IMG/VR virus record: IMGVR_UViG_3300045932_000099
Span: 1-22,180 of that record
DNA: 22,180 nucleotides
Direction: 5' to 3' (one strand)
Source: a virus
The position numbers were made by a program, and so were the translations under genes. The notes below the pieces were generated by a model. It did not search any database, was not told the DNA's origin, and saw nothing but the letters and a program-made list of their open reading frames with translations. Shown in pieces: positions 5,195-12,672 of the stretch (positions within the stretch are counted from its first letter, which is position 1; each line of letters begins with the position of its first letter).

Positions 5195-5397
5195 GGTCGA
5201 GCCTCCTGGGTGAGATGCGGCAACCATTTGACGGCGATCATGGGGATGCGCCGCAGCCCTTGTTCCCAATTCTCGATGGCCCGCACACTGACGCCCAACG
5301 CCTCGGCCAGTTGGGCTTGCGTCAGGCCCAGGCGGGCACGCAAGGTGCGGAGGTCGGTGGCGGTCATCGCCCGGCGTGGTTCTGGGGTCAGGGGCAT
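5191..5397 (-). CDS. XRE-type helix-turn-helix repressor (68 aa)
   Basis: A 68-residue Cro/C1-type DNA-binding protein. The helix-turn-helix spans about residues 14-60 (LRARLGLTQAQLAEALGV then SVRAIENWEQG, the recognition region). There is no dimerisation or protease domain, so it resembles Cro or an antitoxin more than a full CI. The start at 5397 has GGAGG five bases upstream. A hairpin touches that site. Its promoter (5462-5490) contains a near-palindrome in the spacer, which fits autorepression, and the divergent late promoter begins only about 40 bases further on, so it may also control late transcription. Confidence 0.85.
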   Translation of the reverse strand: MPLTPEPRRAMTATDLRTLRARLGLTQAQLAEALGVSVRAIENWEQGLRRIPMIAVKWLPHLTQEARP

Positions 5398-5401
5398 GAG
5401 A

Positions 5402-5424
5402 TCCTCCTGGGGGCCGTAGCCCCC
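5402..5424 (-). promoter_or_regulatory. Hairpin abutting repressor ribosome binding site
   Basis: GGGGGC (5409-5414) pairs perfectly with GCCCCC (5419-5424) around CGTA. On the minus-strand transcript the stem ends one base before the AGGAGG (5407-5402) of the repressor gene. It could affect ribosome access or mRNA stability. Confidence 0.5.
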
Positions 5425-5461
5425 TGTGGGTGAGTTGCCGATGTCCCTGCTGTCATGTATC

Positions 5462-5490
5462 AATATAGTCCCTCAATGGGGGAGTGTCAA
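5462..5490 (-). promoter_or_regulatory. Strong sigma70 promoter for repressor unit
   Basis: On the minus strand TTGACA (5490-5485), a 17-base spacer and TATATT (5467-5462): a perfect -35 and five of six -10 bases. The predicted start is near 5455, about 58 bases before the repressor ATG. Confidence 0.85.
5469..5483. promoter_or_regulatory. Near-palindromic operator in promoter spacer
   Basis: TCCCTCAATGGGGGA is a 15-base near-palindrome (outer pairs symmetric except one, central base unpaired) that fills the spacer between -35 and -10. This is the usual position for an autorepressor site. The assignment to the adjacent XRE protein is inference. Confidence 0.5.
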
Positions 5491-5532
5491 GGGGAGAGGA
5501 GGCCGGCGAGCAAAAAAACTTTGGCCCCTGCC

Positions 5533-5562
5533 TTGACAAGACGATCGGTGGTCGGGTACAGT
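5533..5562 (+). promoter_or_regulatory. Late-operon promoter candidate
   Basis: TTGACA (5533-5538), an 18-base spacer and TACAGT (5557-5562). It is the nearest promoter-like sequence upstream of the terminase genes and is divergent from the repressor promoter. The predicted start falls at about 5569. Confidence 0.6.
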
Positions 5563-5565
5563 GCA

Positions 5566-5584
5566 GCCATCCTGGCAGGATAGC
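5566..5584. promoter_or_regulatory. Inverted repeat at late-promoter start site
   Basis: GCCATCCT GGC AGGATAGC has 8-base arms with one mismatch and overlaps the predicted transcription start. It could be an operator or form a 5' hairpin on the late mRNA. It lies upstream of the small terminase start and could alternatively be a terminase recognition element; no evidence separates these. Confidence 0.45.
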
Positions 5585-5600
5585 CTATGGGACTGCACCC

Positions 5601-6008
5601 ATGGCGGGCAACACGCCGCTGGAGAGGAAATCCTCTGAGTCTCACGGAAACATTGACCGTGAGGTTTCCGCACCCGTTCGCCCTCAAAACAAACACCTCA
5701 AACGTGGTGGTTCTCCGGGTCGCCCGAAAGGCATACCGAATAAAGCCAGCTTTGAAATCAAGCACTTCTGCCGAAGCATTACGGAAAGCCGGACGTATCA
5801 AGCCAGCCTGAAGAAACGTCTCATCGAAGGCAAGGCTCCGCACATGGAGCCGCTGATCTTTGCCTATGCCTACGGCAAGCCCGTCGAAAAAATCCAGATT
5901 ATCGACCGTATGGAAAACCAGATCGAAGCCATGGCGCAGAAATATGGCCTGTCGCCTGAGCAGATTGTGCAGCGCCTGCAGCTCATGCTCGGTGGGAGGG
6001 TGGCCTGA
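5601..6008 (+). CDS. terS: Small terminase subunit (putative)
   Basis: A 135-residue protein directly before the large terminase. A basic Gly/Pro/Arg/Lys region (GRPKGIPNKASFEIKHFCRS, about residues 38-57) is followed by helices (KRLIEGKAPHMEPLIFAYAY, then QIEAMAQKYGLSPEQIVQRL). The GRPKG-x-x-NK start and the APHME-x-L-x-x-YAYGKP pattern are common in proteins encoded just before terL. Its likely job is to recognise viral DNA and hand it to the motor. ATG 5601 is the only in-frame ATG after the promoter; it lacks a good ribosome binding site, so the start is uncertain. An out-of-frame ATG at 5587 with AGGA may couple translation. Confidence 0.7.
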   Translation: MAGNTPLERKSSESHGNIDREVSAPVRPQNKHLKRGGSPGRPKGIPNKASFEIKHFCRSITESRTYQASLKKRLIEGKAPHMEPLIFAYAYGKPVEKIQIIDRMENQIEAMAQKYGLSPEQIVQRLQLMLGGRVA

Positions 6009-7531
6009 TGCCGCTCATGGTGCCAGAGGCGTTGCTCAGCGAAGAGGGCATGGTGCTCCTGGCCGCGCTGGATAGCCTGCTGGCCCAAGAGTTGGCCGCC
6101 AATCCCCCGATCCGACAGCCCGCACGCGAACTCGCCACGCACCTTGAGGCCCTGAGCCTGGGCCTGCAACCCAAGCAACAAGTCTTTTCGGATACGCCGG
6201 CGGATATTGCCATTTTCGGGGGCGCCGCCTATGGGGGCAAGACCTATGCGCTGCTCCTCGAACCGCTGAAGCATATCAGCGTGCCCGGCTTTGGCGCGGT
6301 CGCGTTCCGGCGCACCTATAATCGCATCACGGAAGAAGGCGCCATGTGGGATGAGAGCCAGGGCCTGTATCGGCCGCTGGGGGGGGTGCCGAAAAAGGGG
6401 GAGCTCACGTGGGAGTTTCCCACGGGTGCCGCCGTGTCCTTTGCGCATCTGCAGTACGAGGATGATAAGCACGCCTGGCTGGGGGCGCAGATTGCGCTCT
6501 TGCTGTGGGATCAGTTGGAGGAGTTCAGTGAGGGGCAATTCTTCTACTTGCTGGGCCGCAACCGCTCCACCTGTGGCGTGCGGCCCTACTGCCGCGCCAC
6601 CTGCAACCCGGAGCCGGATAGCTGGCTGGTGCGCTTCCTGGATTGGTGGATTGACGACAAAGGCGATGCCATCCCCGAGCGCTCGGGCGTGCTGCGCTGG
6701 ATGATTCGCCTGCCGGATGACTCGCTGGCGTGGGCGGATTCGCCGGACGAACTCAAGGCCACGTATGGCGAGGCGCTATGTCTGGGCCTGCAAAGTGTGA
6801 CCTTTATCCCGTCGACGATGGACGACAATCCCATTGGCACGGCCGCTGATCCCACCTATGAATCCAAGTTGATGGTGCAGGCGGGCTATTTGCGCAACCG
6901 GCTGCGGTTCGGGAATTGGAAGGCGCGGCCATCTGCGGGGGAATTCTTCAAAGCGCACTGGTTCGGCGTGGTGGACGCGGTGCCGCCGGGCTCGAAGTAC
7001 GTGCGCTTCTGGGACTTAGCGGCCACAGAGCCCAGCCCGACGAGTCCCGACCCGGATTATACGGTGGGCGCCCTGGAGGCCATGAGCCCGGATGGGAGCT
7101 TTACCCTGTGCGACATCCAGCGGGATCGGGTCAGCCCCGGCGCCGTGGAGCGCATGATCCTGCACACGGCATCCCAGGATGGCCAGGCGGTGGAGATCGG
7201 GATTGAGCAAGAGCCGGGTGCCAGTGGCAAGATTACGGCCTTGGACCTGGCCAAGAAGCTGGCCCGGCAGGGCTTTATCGTCCGCACGCATCCGAAGCGC
7301 ATTAAGACGGATTTGGCGGCGGGGCCGTTGGCCAGCGCCGCGGAATTGGGCGCGGTGCGGATCTTGCGCGGGGCCTGGAATAAGGCGCTCCTGGATGAGC
7401 TGGTGAACTTCCCGGACGCGAAACATGATGATCAGGTGGTGGCCTGTACGGGGGCGCATGGCGTGCTCACCAAAACGCTGAAGGGGGAGCGCGTCGGCAC
7501 GGCCTGGACGTTTGCCCCGGTGGGAGCGTGA
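6008..7531 (+). CDS. terL: Large terminase subunit
   Basis: A 507-residue packaging motor. The ATPase part shows a Walker A-like loop GGAAYGGKT (residues 71-79) and a Walker B strand ALLLWDQLEE (163-172, D168 with E171/E172). The C-terminal RNase H-like nuclease has D336 (FWDLAATE), E400/E402 (GIEQEPGASGK) and D474/D475 (KHDDQVVA). This fits the Terminase_6 type (established family features). It pumps DNA into the prohead and cuts the concatemer. It overlaps terS by one base (TGATG), with GGGAGG upstream. Length and motifs appear complete. Confidence 0.95.
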   Translation: MPLMVPEALLSEEGMVLLAALDSLLAQELAANPPIRQPARELATHLEALSLGLQPKQQVFSDTPADIAIFGGAAYGGKTYALLLEPLKHISVPGFGAVAFRRTYNRITEEGAMWDESQGLYRPLGGVPKKGELTWEFPTGAAVSFAHLQYEDDKHAWLGAQIALLLWDQLEEFSEGQFFYLLGRNRSTCGVRPYCRATCNPEPDSWLVRFLDWWIDDKGDAIPERSGVLRWMIRLPDDSLAWADSPDELKATYGEALCLGLQSVTFIPSTMDDNPIGTAADPTYESKLMVQAGYLRNRLRFGNWKARPSAGEFFKAHWFGVVDAVPPGSKYVRFWDLAATEPSPTSPDPDYTVGALEAMSPDGSFTLCDIQRDRVSPGAVERMILHTASQDGQAVEIGIEQEPGASGKITALDLAKKLARQGFIVRTHPKRIKTDLAAGPLASAAELGAVRILRGAWNKALLDELVNFPDAKHDDQVVACTGAHGVLTKTLKGERVGTAWTFAPVGA

Positions 7532-9810
7532 TGGAAACGCGACGTTTTGCCCAGACCATGAAAGCGGCGATCAGTGGCCAGGGCGTGCAGCTCAAGGCGG
7601 CGGACCAGACCTTTTTCCCGCGCTTCCTCTCACACATGGCCTCCTGGGTCATCGGCATGCCCCGCACGGCGCATAATTATGCGGGCGAGGTGGGCCATGG
7701 GCTGCTGAGCAGCAGCGTCATGCCGGCGTTGCAATGGGGCATGCGCACGTTTCCCGAAGCCACGCTGATTGTGCAGCGCCAGGTACAGGGCACCTGGGAA
7801 ACGATCGACGACCATCCCCTCGTGGAGCTGGTCAACCGTGCGAATCCCTGGTACGACGGGGGCGTGCTGTGGATGGCCACGGTGCGCGATTACCTGTGGG
7901 ATGGCAACGCCTATTGGCGGATCTTGCGGCGGCGCTCGAATGAGCCCGGCGAGCTGTGGTGGATGCCGCCGTGGTGTGTGCAGCCCCGTTGGAAGTCGGA
8001 TGGCTCGGAATTCATCAGCTACTACGACTATACGCCCATGGAAGGTGCCAGCTACGAGCAGCTCCGTCCTGAGGAAGTGATTCACTTTCGCCATAGCCTC
8101 GATCCGGTCAATCCCCGGCTGGGCCTGCCGCCGCTAAGGGCTATTGTGCGGGACATCTGGACGGACGACGAAGCCGCCAACTTTACGGCCACGTTGCTGC
8201 GCAACAGTGCCGTGCCGAGTACCTTGATCAGTCCCGATCCTCAGGGGGGCGAGGGCACGGTGATCACGTCCGAGCAAGCGGAGCTGATCAAGCACTACTT
8301 CGATGAGCGCTTTACGGGGGATTCGCGGGGCCAGACCGCCGTGGTCAATGGCCCGCTCAAGGTGCAGCGCCTGGGCTTTGCCCCCAATGAGATTGACCTC
8401 TCAGCCCTGCGCAATGTGACCGAGGAGCGGGTGTGCGCGGCCGTGGGCTTCCGGGCCGCCGTCGTGGGCTATGGAACGGGTCTGGAGCAGACCAAAGTCG
8501 GGGCCACCATGGCCGAAGAGACGAAAATGTGCTGGGTCAATGGCCTGATTCCGATGCAGCGCGTCATGGGCACCACGCTCGGGCGTATGCTCCTGCCGCT
8601 CTTTGGCGAGGATACCAGCAAGGTCCGGGTGACCTGGGACTATAGCGAGGTGCGCGCCCTGCAAGAGGAGGAGGGCACCAAAGTCACCCGCCTCAGTGCG
8701 GCGGTGCAGGGCGGCTGGATGCGCGTGGATGAGGCGCGGGACGCGGCGGGGCTGGAGTCGGAGGAGTCGGATAAGGTCTACCTGCGCACGTTCGCCATGA
8801 TTGAGGTCCCCGCCGGTGAGCCGATGCAGCGCCCACAACCCACGGGGCCGCAGCTCGTGCCCAACGACGGCGAAGGCGACGTGGAGCAGCGAGCGCTCAA
8901 GGCGGCACCCTACCAGACCAAAGCCGATCCGGCGGCCATGGATCGCCTGCTGAATCGTCTGGAGCCGTCGATGCGGGCGGCGTTCTTGCGGGCGGTGCAG
9001 CAGACCAAAGCAAATATTGACGAGGAGGCGCTCAACGCGGCGCTGCGCATCTTCGACGCGGCAGGCGCCAGTGCGGCCATTCCCTGGGACCAATTCGCGG
9101 CGTCGTTCGGAGCCGAGGCCACGGCGCTCTTGCGGCAAGCGGCGGGGGAAGGGGGCGCGGTGGCGGCGCGGGGGCTGATGCAGGACTTGCATGTGCTGTA
9201 CCGCTTCGATGTGCTCAACCCCAGTGCCGTGCAGTGGGCACAGCAGCATGCGGCCAAAATGGTACGCGAGATCACCCTCAACACCGAGGAGGCGATTCGG
9301 GATCTGGTCACGGCCTCGATGCGCGGGCAGATGACCTGGCAACAGGTGTCGCGGCAGGTGCATGACATCGTCGGCTTGCACTCCCGGCAGGCCCTGGCCG
9401 TGTCGCACTTCGAGCAACGGCTTCGGGAAGAGGGGGTGGGCGCCGAACGCCTGGCCCTGCGCGTGGAACGCTACGCGGCGGCGCAGTTGCGGCTACGGTC
9501 GGACAATATCGCCCGCACGGAGATCCTGACGGCCAGCAATGCCGGCCAGATCATCGCCTGGGACCAGGCCGAGATGCAAGGGCTGCTCGACCGACAGACG
9601 ACATTTAAGGTCTGGATTGTGGCCGATGACGAGCGGCTGTGCGAGCTGTGCGAGCCGTTAGACGGCGAAGAGGTGGCCTTGCATGGAACATTTCCTGGGG
9701 GCCTGCAGGCGCCGCCGCTGCATCCGAGCTGCCGATGCGCGGTCGGGCTGGTGTTCCATGCGGCGGCGGTGCCGAGTGCGCCGTTAGGTGCAGCGGTAGG
9801 AGAGGCGTAA
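7531..9810 (+). CDS. Portal protein fused to MuF head-morphogenesis domain
   Basis: A 759-residue fusion. Residues about 1-430 match HK97-type portals (for example VRDYLWDGNAYWRI, EEVIHFRHSLDP, GVGYGTGLEQTKVG-like region, DYSEVRALQEEE). After a linker with Pro and Gly, residues about 465-755 form a MuF-type domain: a long helical part, NIARTEILTASNAGQIIAWD, and the C-terminal CELCEPLDGEEV ... HPSCRCAVG, the characteristic Cys/His pattern. The portal forms the 12-fold ring for DNA passage; MuF proteins are minor head proteins often injected with DNA. Start ATG 7531 overlaps terL by one base (TGATG) and has GGAG four bases before it; a GTG one codon earlier is less likely. The fusion needs about 12 MuF copies per head (inference). 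Confidence 0.9.
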   Translation: METRRFAQTMKAAISGQGVQLKAADQTFFPRFLSHMASWVIGMPRTAHNYAGEVGHGLLSSSVMPALQWGMRTFPEATLIVQRQVQGTWETIDDHPLVELVNRANPWYDGGVLWMATVRDYLWDGNAYWRILRRRSNEPGELWWMPPWCVQPRWKSDGSEFISYYDYTPMEGASYEQLRPEEVIHFRHSLDPVNPRLGLPPLRAIVRDIWTDDEAANFTATLLRNSAVPSTLISPDPQGGEGTVITSEQAELIKHYFDERFTGDSRGQTAVVNGPLKVQRLGFAPNEIDLSALRNVTEERVCAAVGFRAAVVGYGTGLEQTKVGATMAEETKMCWVNGLIPMQRVMGTTLGRMLLPLFGEDTSKVRVTWDYSEVRALQEEEGTKVTRLSAAVQGGWMRVDEARDAAGLESEESDKVYLRTFAMIEVPAGEPMQRPQPTGPQLVPNDGEGDVEQRALKAAPYQTKADPAAMDRLLNRLEPSMRAAFLRAVQQTKANIDEEALNAALRIFDAAGASAAIPWDQFAASFGAEATALLRQAAGEGGAVAARGLMQDLHVLYRFDVLNPSAVQWAQQHAAKMVREITLNTEEAIRDLVTASMRGQMTWQQVSRQVHDIVGLHSRQALAVSHFEQRLREEGVGAERLALRVERYAAAQLRLRSDNIARTEILTASNAGQIIAWDQAEMQGLLDRQTTFKVWIVADDERLCELCEPLDGEEVALHGTFPGGLQAPPLHPSCRCAVGLVFHAAAVPSAPLGAAVGEA

Positions 9811-10698
9811 ATGACCATCGAGCGCAAATCGGGCGCATTCGCTATCAAAAAGGTCGGCGCGGGCGAGGCCACGGTGGTCATTGCCACGCTGGGCGTCAGG
9901 GATAAAGACGGCGATGTGATCATGCCGGGATTCTTTGGCGAGCAGCATGTGCCGGTGGTGGGGGCGCATGACTGGCAATCCGTGCCCCTCGGCAAGGCGC
10001 ATGTGTACGAACAGGGCAATGAGGCCCTGGCCGACATCACGTTTAACCTGGGCACGACGGAGGGCAAGGACTGGCACGCGGCCATCAAGTTTGACTATGA
10101 CCATCCCCCGGCGCGGCAGGAGTATTCATTTGGCTTCCGCGTTTATGAAGGCGCGGCGGAAATGGGTGATCATGCCGGGGAGCGTGTCCGCTTTCTAAAG
10201 CCGCTGCCGGATGGACGGCCAGGCTTAGATATGGCCGAGGTGAGCCCGGTGTTACGGGGGGCGGGGCAGAATACGCGGACCTTAGAGGTCAAGGCGGAAG
10301 AAAAGATACAGGCCACGCCTGAGCCGTCGCAGACGGATGCCAAAGACTTGAATCTGGAGCAACTCATCACCTTATTGGATCGGCAAATCGACCACTTAAC
10401 CTTTGTCCAGGAGGTGCGCGCCCAACACAAAAAGCGCCTGAGTCATGACACCATTGCCATGATTGATGAAACCAGTAAGAAATTCGAGCGTTTGCGTTAC
10501 GCTGTGAAGCTGCCACCAGCCCCCAGCCCAGAAGAGACGGTGGCGCTGGTCAAGGAAGCCCATGATGTCCAGAGCTGGCTCGATGCAGAAGCCTCAGAGC
10601 GTCAGGTGCAGCAGCAGACGGCCAATGCGGCGCTGATTGAATCGTTTGAATCGACATTTGATGCGATCCAAGAGACCTTGCACCCAGTCAGCCGTTGA
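9811..10698 (+). CDS. HK97-type prohead protease (S78) with helical extension
   Basis: A 295-residue protein. Residues 1-160 have the S78 protease signatures: GVRDKDGDVIMPG, catalytic His53 (VGAHDWQSVP), catalytic Ser106 (QEYSFGFRVYE) and EVSPVLRGAGQNTRT. The protease trims the capsid protein and scaffold during maturation. Residues about 175-295 are helical and charged, unlike the protease core, and could act as a built-in scaffold; the capsid itself also has a helical N-terminus. The ATG follows the portal stop directly, with AGGAGAG upstream. The 3' half has visibly lower GC than the first half, which hints at a module boundary. Confidence 0.9.
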   Translation: MTIERKSGAFAIKKVGAGEATVVIATLGVRDKDGDVIMPGFFGEQHVPVVGAHDWQSVPLGKAHVYEQGNEALADITFNLGTTEGKDWHAAIKFDYDHPPARQEYSFGFRVYEGAAEMGDHAGERVRFLKPLPDGRPGLDMAEVSPVLRGAGQNTRTLEVKAEEKIQATPEPSQTDAKDLNLEQLITLLDRQIDHLTFVQEVRAQHKKRLSHDTIAMIDETSKKFERLRYAVKLPPAPSPEETVALVKEAHDVQSWLDAEASERQVQQQTANAALIESFESTFDAIQETLHPVSR

Positions 10699-10754
10699 CA
10701 TGCGGCTGGCCTATCGTTGTCCCGCCTGAGATTGAGATGTCTCCGGCGCGACTT

Positions 10755-10772
10755 ATCGACCGTGCGGTTGAT
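10755..10772 (+). promoter_or_regulatory. Hairpin in capsid gene leader
   Basis: ATCGACCG tg CGGTTGAT pairs along all eight positions in RNA (one G-U). It lies about 35 bases before the capsid start in the 107-base gap. It may stabilise capsid mRNA or mark a processing site. A TTGACA at 10695 has no fitting -10 box. Confidence 0.35.
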
Positions 10773-10805
10773 ATGCCGCGACTTTCCATCACTGGAGGCA
10801 TCTCT

Positions 10806-12149
10806 ATGTCACAACTTACCGAAGCGATGAACGAGTTGGCCACGAAGTCAGCCGCCCTGATGAAGATTATCAAAGAAGCACGGGTGGGTGACAATGATTT
10901 GAATCTGCTCAAGGCGCAAGCCTTCGCGCATATGACCGACGACCAGGCGGCACGGGAAATTTTCGACAAGAAGAATGCTGAGCTCAAAGAGTTGCACAAT
11001 AAGGTCAAGGCACTACAAACACTAGAGCAGACGACCCAGGAAATTGAACAACGCCATAAAGATCTGCAACAAATCAACGAGACGCATACGCACGCGGGTA
11101 GCTATAGCAACGGCAATGGTCACGGCACCAGTTATCTCCCCGTGCCGCAAGGCTATCAGATGCTGGCCAATGGGCAAATCCCGAATGCCATGCTCACTGT
11201 GGGGCAATGGGTGAAGAAGCACTATCCACCGCCAGGCGAGCGCAGCGGCAAGGTTCTGCTCGATCGGGAATTTCCTGAATGGGATTTGAAGCTCTTTCTG
11301 GATAAGGACTATCAGCTCAAAGTCATGACGACCACCACAGGCTGGCCACCGTATTCGACGCCAATTCCCCGGCTGGCCGAGTACGCCATGCGGCCCCTGC
11401 AAGTGATTGATCTTTTTCCCACCGCCACGGCCACACAGTTCCAGGTGTCCTGGTATGAGGAAAATGCCATCACGAACGCGGCCGCGGAGCGAGCCGAAAA
11501 TACCACGTTCCCCGAGCAAAGCCTGGGCACCACGCTACGGACTACGCCGATCGTGAAGATCCCGGTGTTCTTGGTCGTCACGGATGAACAATTACAGGAT
11601 GTTGATCAGGTCCAAGCCTACATTGATTCGCGCTTGCGCTTTCTGGTGCAACAGCGCTTTGATGGCCAGCTCTTGAATGGCAGCGGCACCCCGCCGGATC
11701 TGCGCGGCACGCTGAATACGTCTGGCGTACAAACCCAAGCCCGTGGCGCCGATACGAATCTCGATGCGATCTATAAGGCGATGGATAAGGTCCGCGTCAC
11801 TGGCCAGGCGGAGCCCAATGCCGTCCTGATCCATCCGACGAATTTCCAGCCGATCCGCTTGCTCAAAGATACGACGGGCCAGTATATCTGGGGGCCTCCA
11901 CAGGATGGGGCTGTAATGCGGATGTGGGGCGTACCGACCCTGCTGCCGCAAGCCATGCCACTTGGCACCGCTCAGACAGGCGATTATGTCAATCATACCC
12001 AACTGTGGATTCGTCAGGGCGTCGAAGTCCTCGTAGGCTACACCGGCGATGACTTTATCAATGGGCGGCAGGTCGTGCGATGTACGATGCGTGCGGGCCT
12101 AGCAGTCTATCGTCCGGCGGCCCTGTGCAACGTGACGGGCTTGACCTAA
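10806..12149 (+). CDS. HK97-fold major capsid protein
   Basis: A 447-residue protein. Residues 1-90 are predicted helical and charged, like the delta (scaffold) domain of HK97-type capsids that is removed by the protease. A Ser/Gly/His-rich linker follows (about 98-110, SYSNGNGHGTSY). The remainder has the fold's usual elements: TGWPPYSTPIPRLAEYAMRP (shell start), QVSWYEEN (E-loop region), VQQRFDGQLLNGSGTPPDLRG, AEPNAVLIHPTNFQPIRLLK and the C-terminal VVRCTMRAGLAVYRPAAL. The start at 10806 has GGAGG seven bases upstream; upstream in-frame starts lack one. It forms the icosahedral shell. Confidence 0.95.
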   Translation: MSQLTEAMNELATKSAALMKIIKEARVGDNDLNLLKAQAFAHMTDDQAAREIFDKKNAELKELHNKVKALQTLEQTTQEIEQRHKDLQQINETHTHAGSYSNGNGHGTSYLPVPQGYQMLANGQIPNAMLTVGQWVKKHYPPPGERSGKVLLDREFPEWDLKLFLDKDYQLKVMTTTTGWPPYSTPIPRLAEYAMRPLQVIDLFPTATATQFQVSWYEENAITNAAAERAENTTFPEQSLGTTLRTTPIVKIPVFLVVTDEQLQDVDQVQAYIDSRLRFLVQQRFDGQLLNGSGTPPDLRGTLNTSGVQTQARGADTNLDAIYKAMDKVRVTGQAEPNAVLIHPTNFQPIRLLKDTTGQYIWGPPQDGAVMRMWGVPTLLPQAMPLGTAQTGDYVNHTQLWIRQGVEVLVGYTGDDFINGRQVVRCTMRAGLAVYRPAALCNVTGLT

Positions 12150-12165
12150 GCCGAAGGGAGGAACG

Positions 12166-12672
12166 ATGCCAACGGAAACCATCGGCTATGCCTATCTCAA
12201 TGCGGGCGCCCCAGTTGCAGGGACAGATGAGGTCCAAACCCTCACGATCGGCGGGACGGGCGGGGCGTTTAGCTTCCGCTTGACGCATCAAGGTATCCAT
12301 ACCGAGGCCATTGCCTGGAGTGCGGTCAATGCCACCCTCCTGGCAGCCATGAATGCGGCCCTGGATGCCAAATATGGCACTGCACAGATCGTCGCCACCG
12401 CCGGCACGGTCACGGCGGGCATTGGGACGGTCCTCCTGACCTTCTCGGGGGCCAATGTGGCGAAGCGAGCCCAGCCCACGATGCAGGTTGCCCAACTGAC
12501 GGCGGGCTCGACCCTGACCTTTGCCATCGCCGAGACGACGGCCGGCGTTGATGCGACCATGGGTGGGGCGCCCAAGGGGGCGTTGATGATTGATACCACG
12601 AATGCCAAGCTCTACATCAACACCGGCACGGCTGCCGCGCCGACCTGGACGCTCGTGGGGGCGCAGACCTAA
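12166..12672 (+). CDS. Possible head decoration or head fiber protein
   Basis: A 168-residue protein, rich in Ala, Thr and Gly and predicted mainly beta. It follows the capsid gene, with GGGAGG and a 4-base gap before ATG 12166. The C-terminus GALMIDTTNAKLYINTGTAA, then PTWTLVG, is a beta motif seen in phage head fiber and other surface proteins. Decoration of the capsid surface is the most likely role, by position and composition. It lacks any enzyme motif. Confidence 0.55.
   Translation: MPTETIGYAYLNAGAPVAGTDEVQTLTIGGTGGAFSFRLTHQGIHTEAIAWSAVNATLLAAMNAALDAKYGTAQIVATAGTVTAGIGTVLLTFSGANVAKRAQPTMQVAQLTAGSTLTFAIAETTAGVDATMGGAPKGALMIDTTNAKLYINTGTAAAPTWTLVGAQT

Noticed and set aside
5587-5811. 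74-codon frame overlapping the small terminase gene
   Set aside because: It has AGGA before its ATG, but the other frame carries the terS-like pattern and runs into terL; kept only as a possible coupling start.
7670-7683. Perfect 14-base palindrome CGCATAATTATGCG in the portal gene
   Set aside because: About one such palindrome is expected by chance in 22 kb, and the bases encode ordinary portal residues.
8401-9417. Minus-strand open frame of 338 codons inside the portal gene
   Set aside because: Opposite to a strongly supported portal-MuF gene; composition (His, Arg, Gly rich) is that of an antisense shadow in GC-rich DNA.
10695-10805. Longer capsid start (TTG at 10695) and a TTGACA at 10695-10700
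   Set aside because: The ATG at 10806 has a perfect ribosome binding site and gives the family-like N-terminus. The TTGACA has no -10 box at 16-18 bases.
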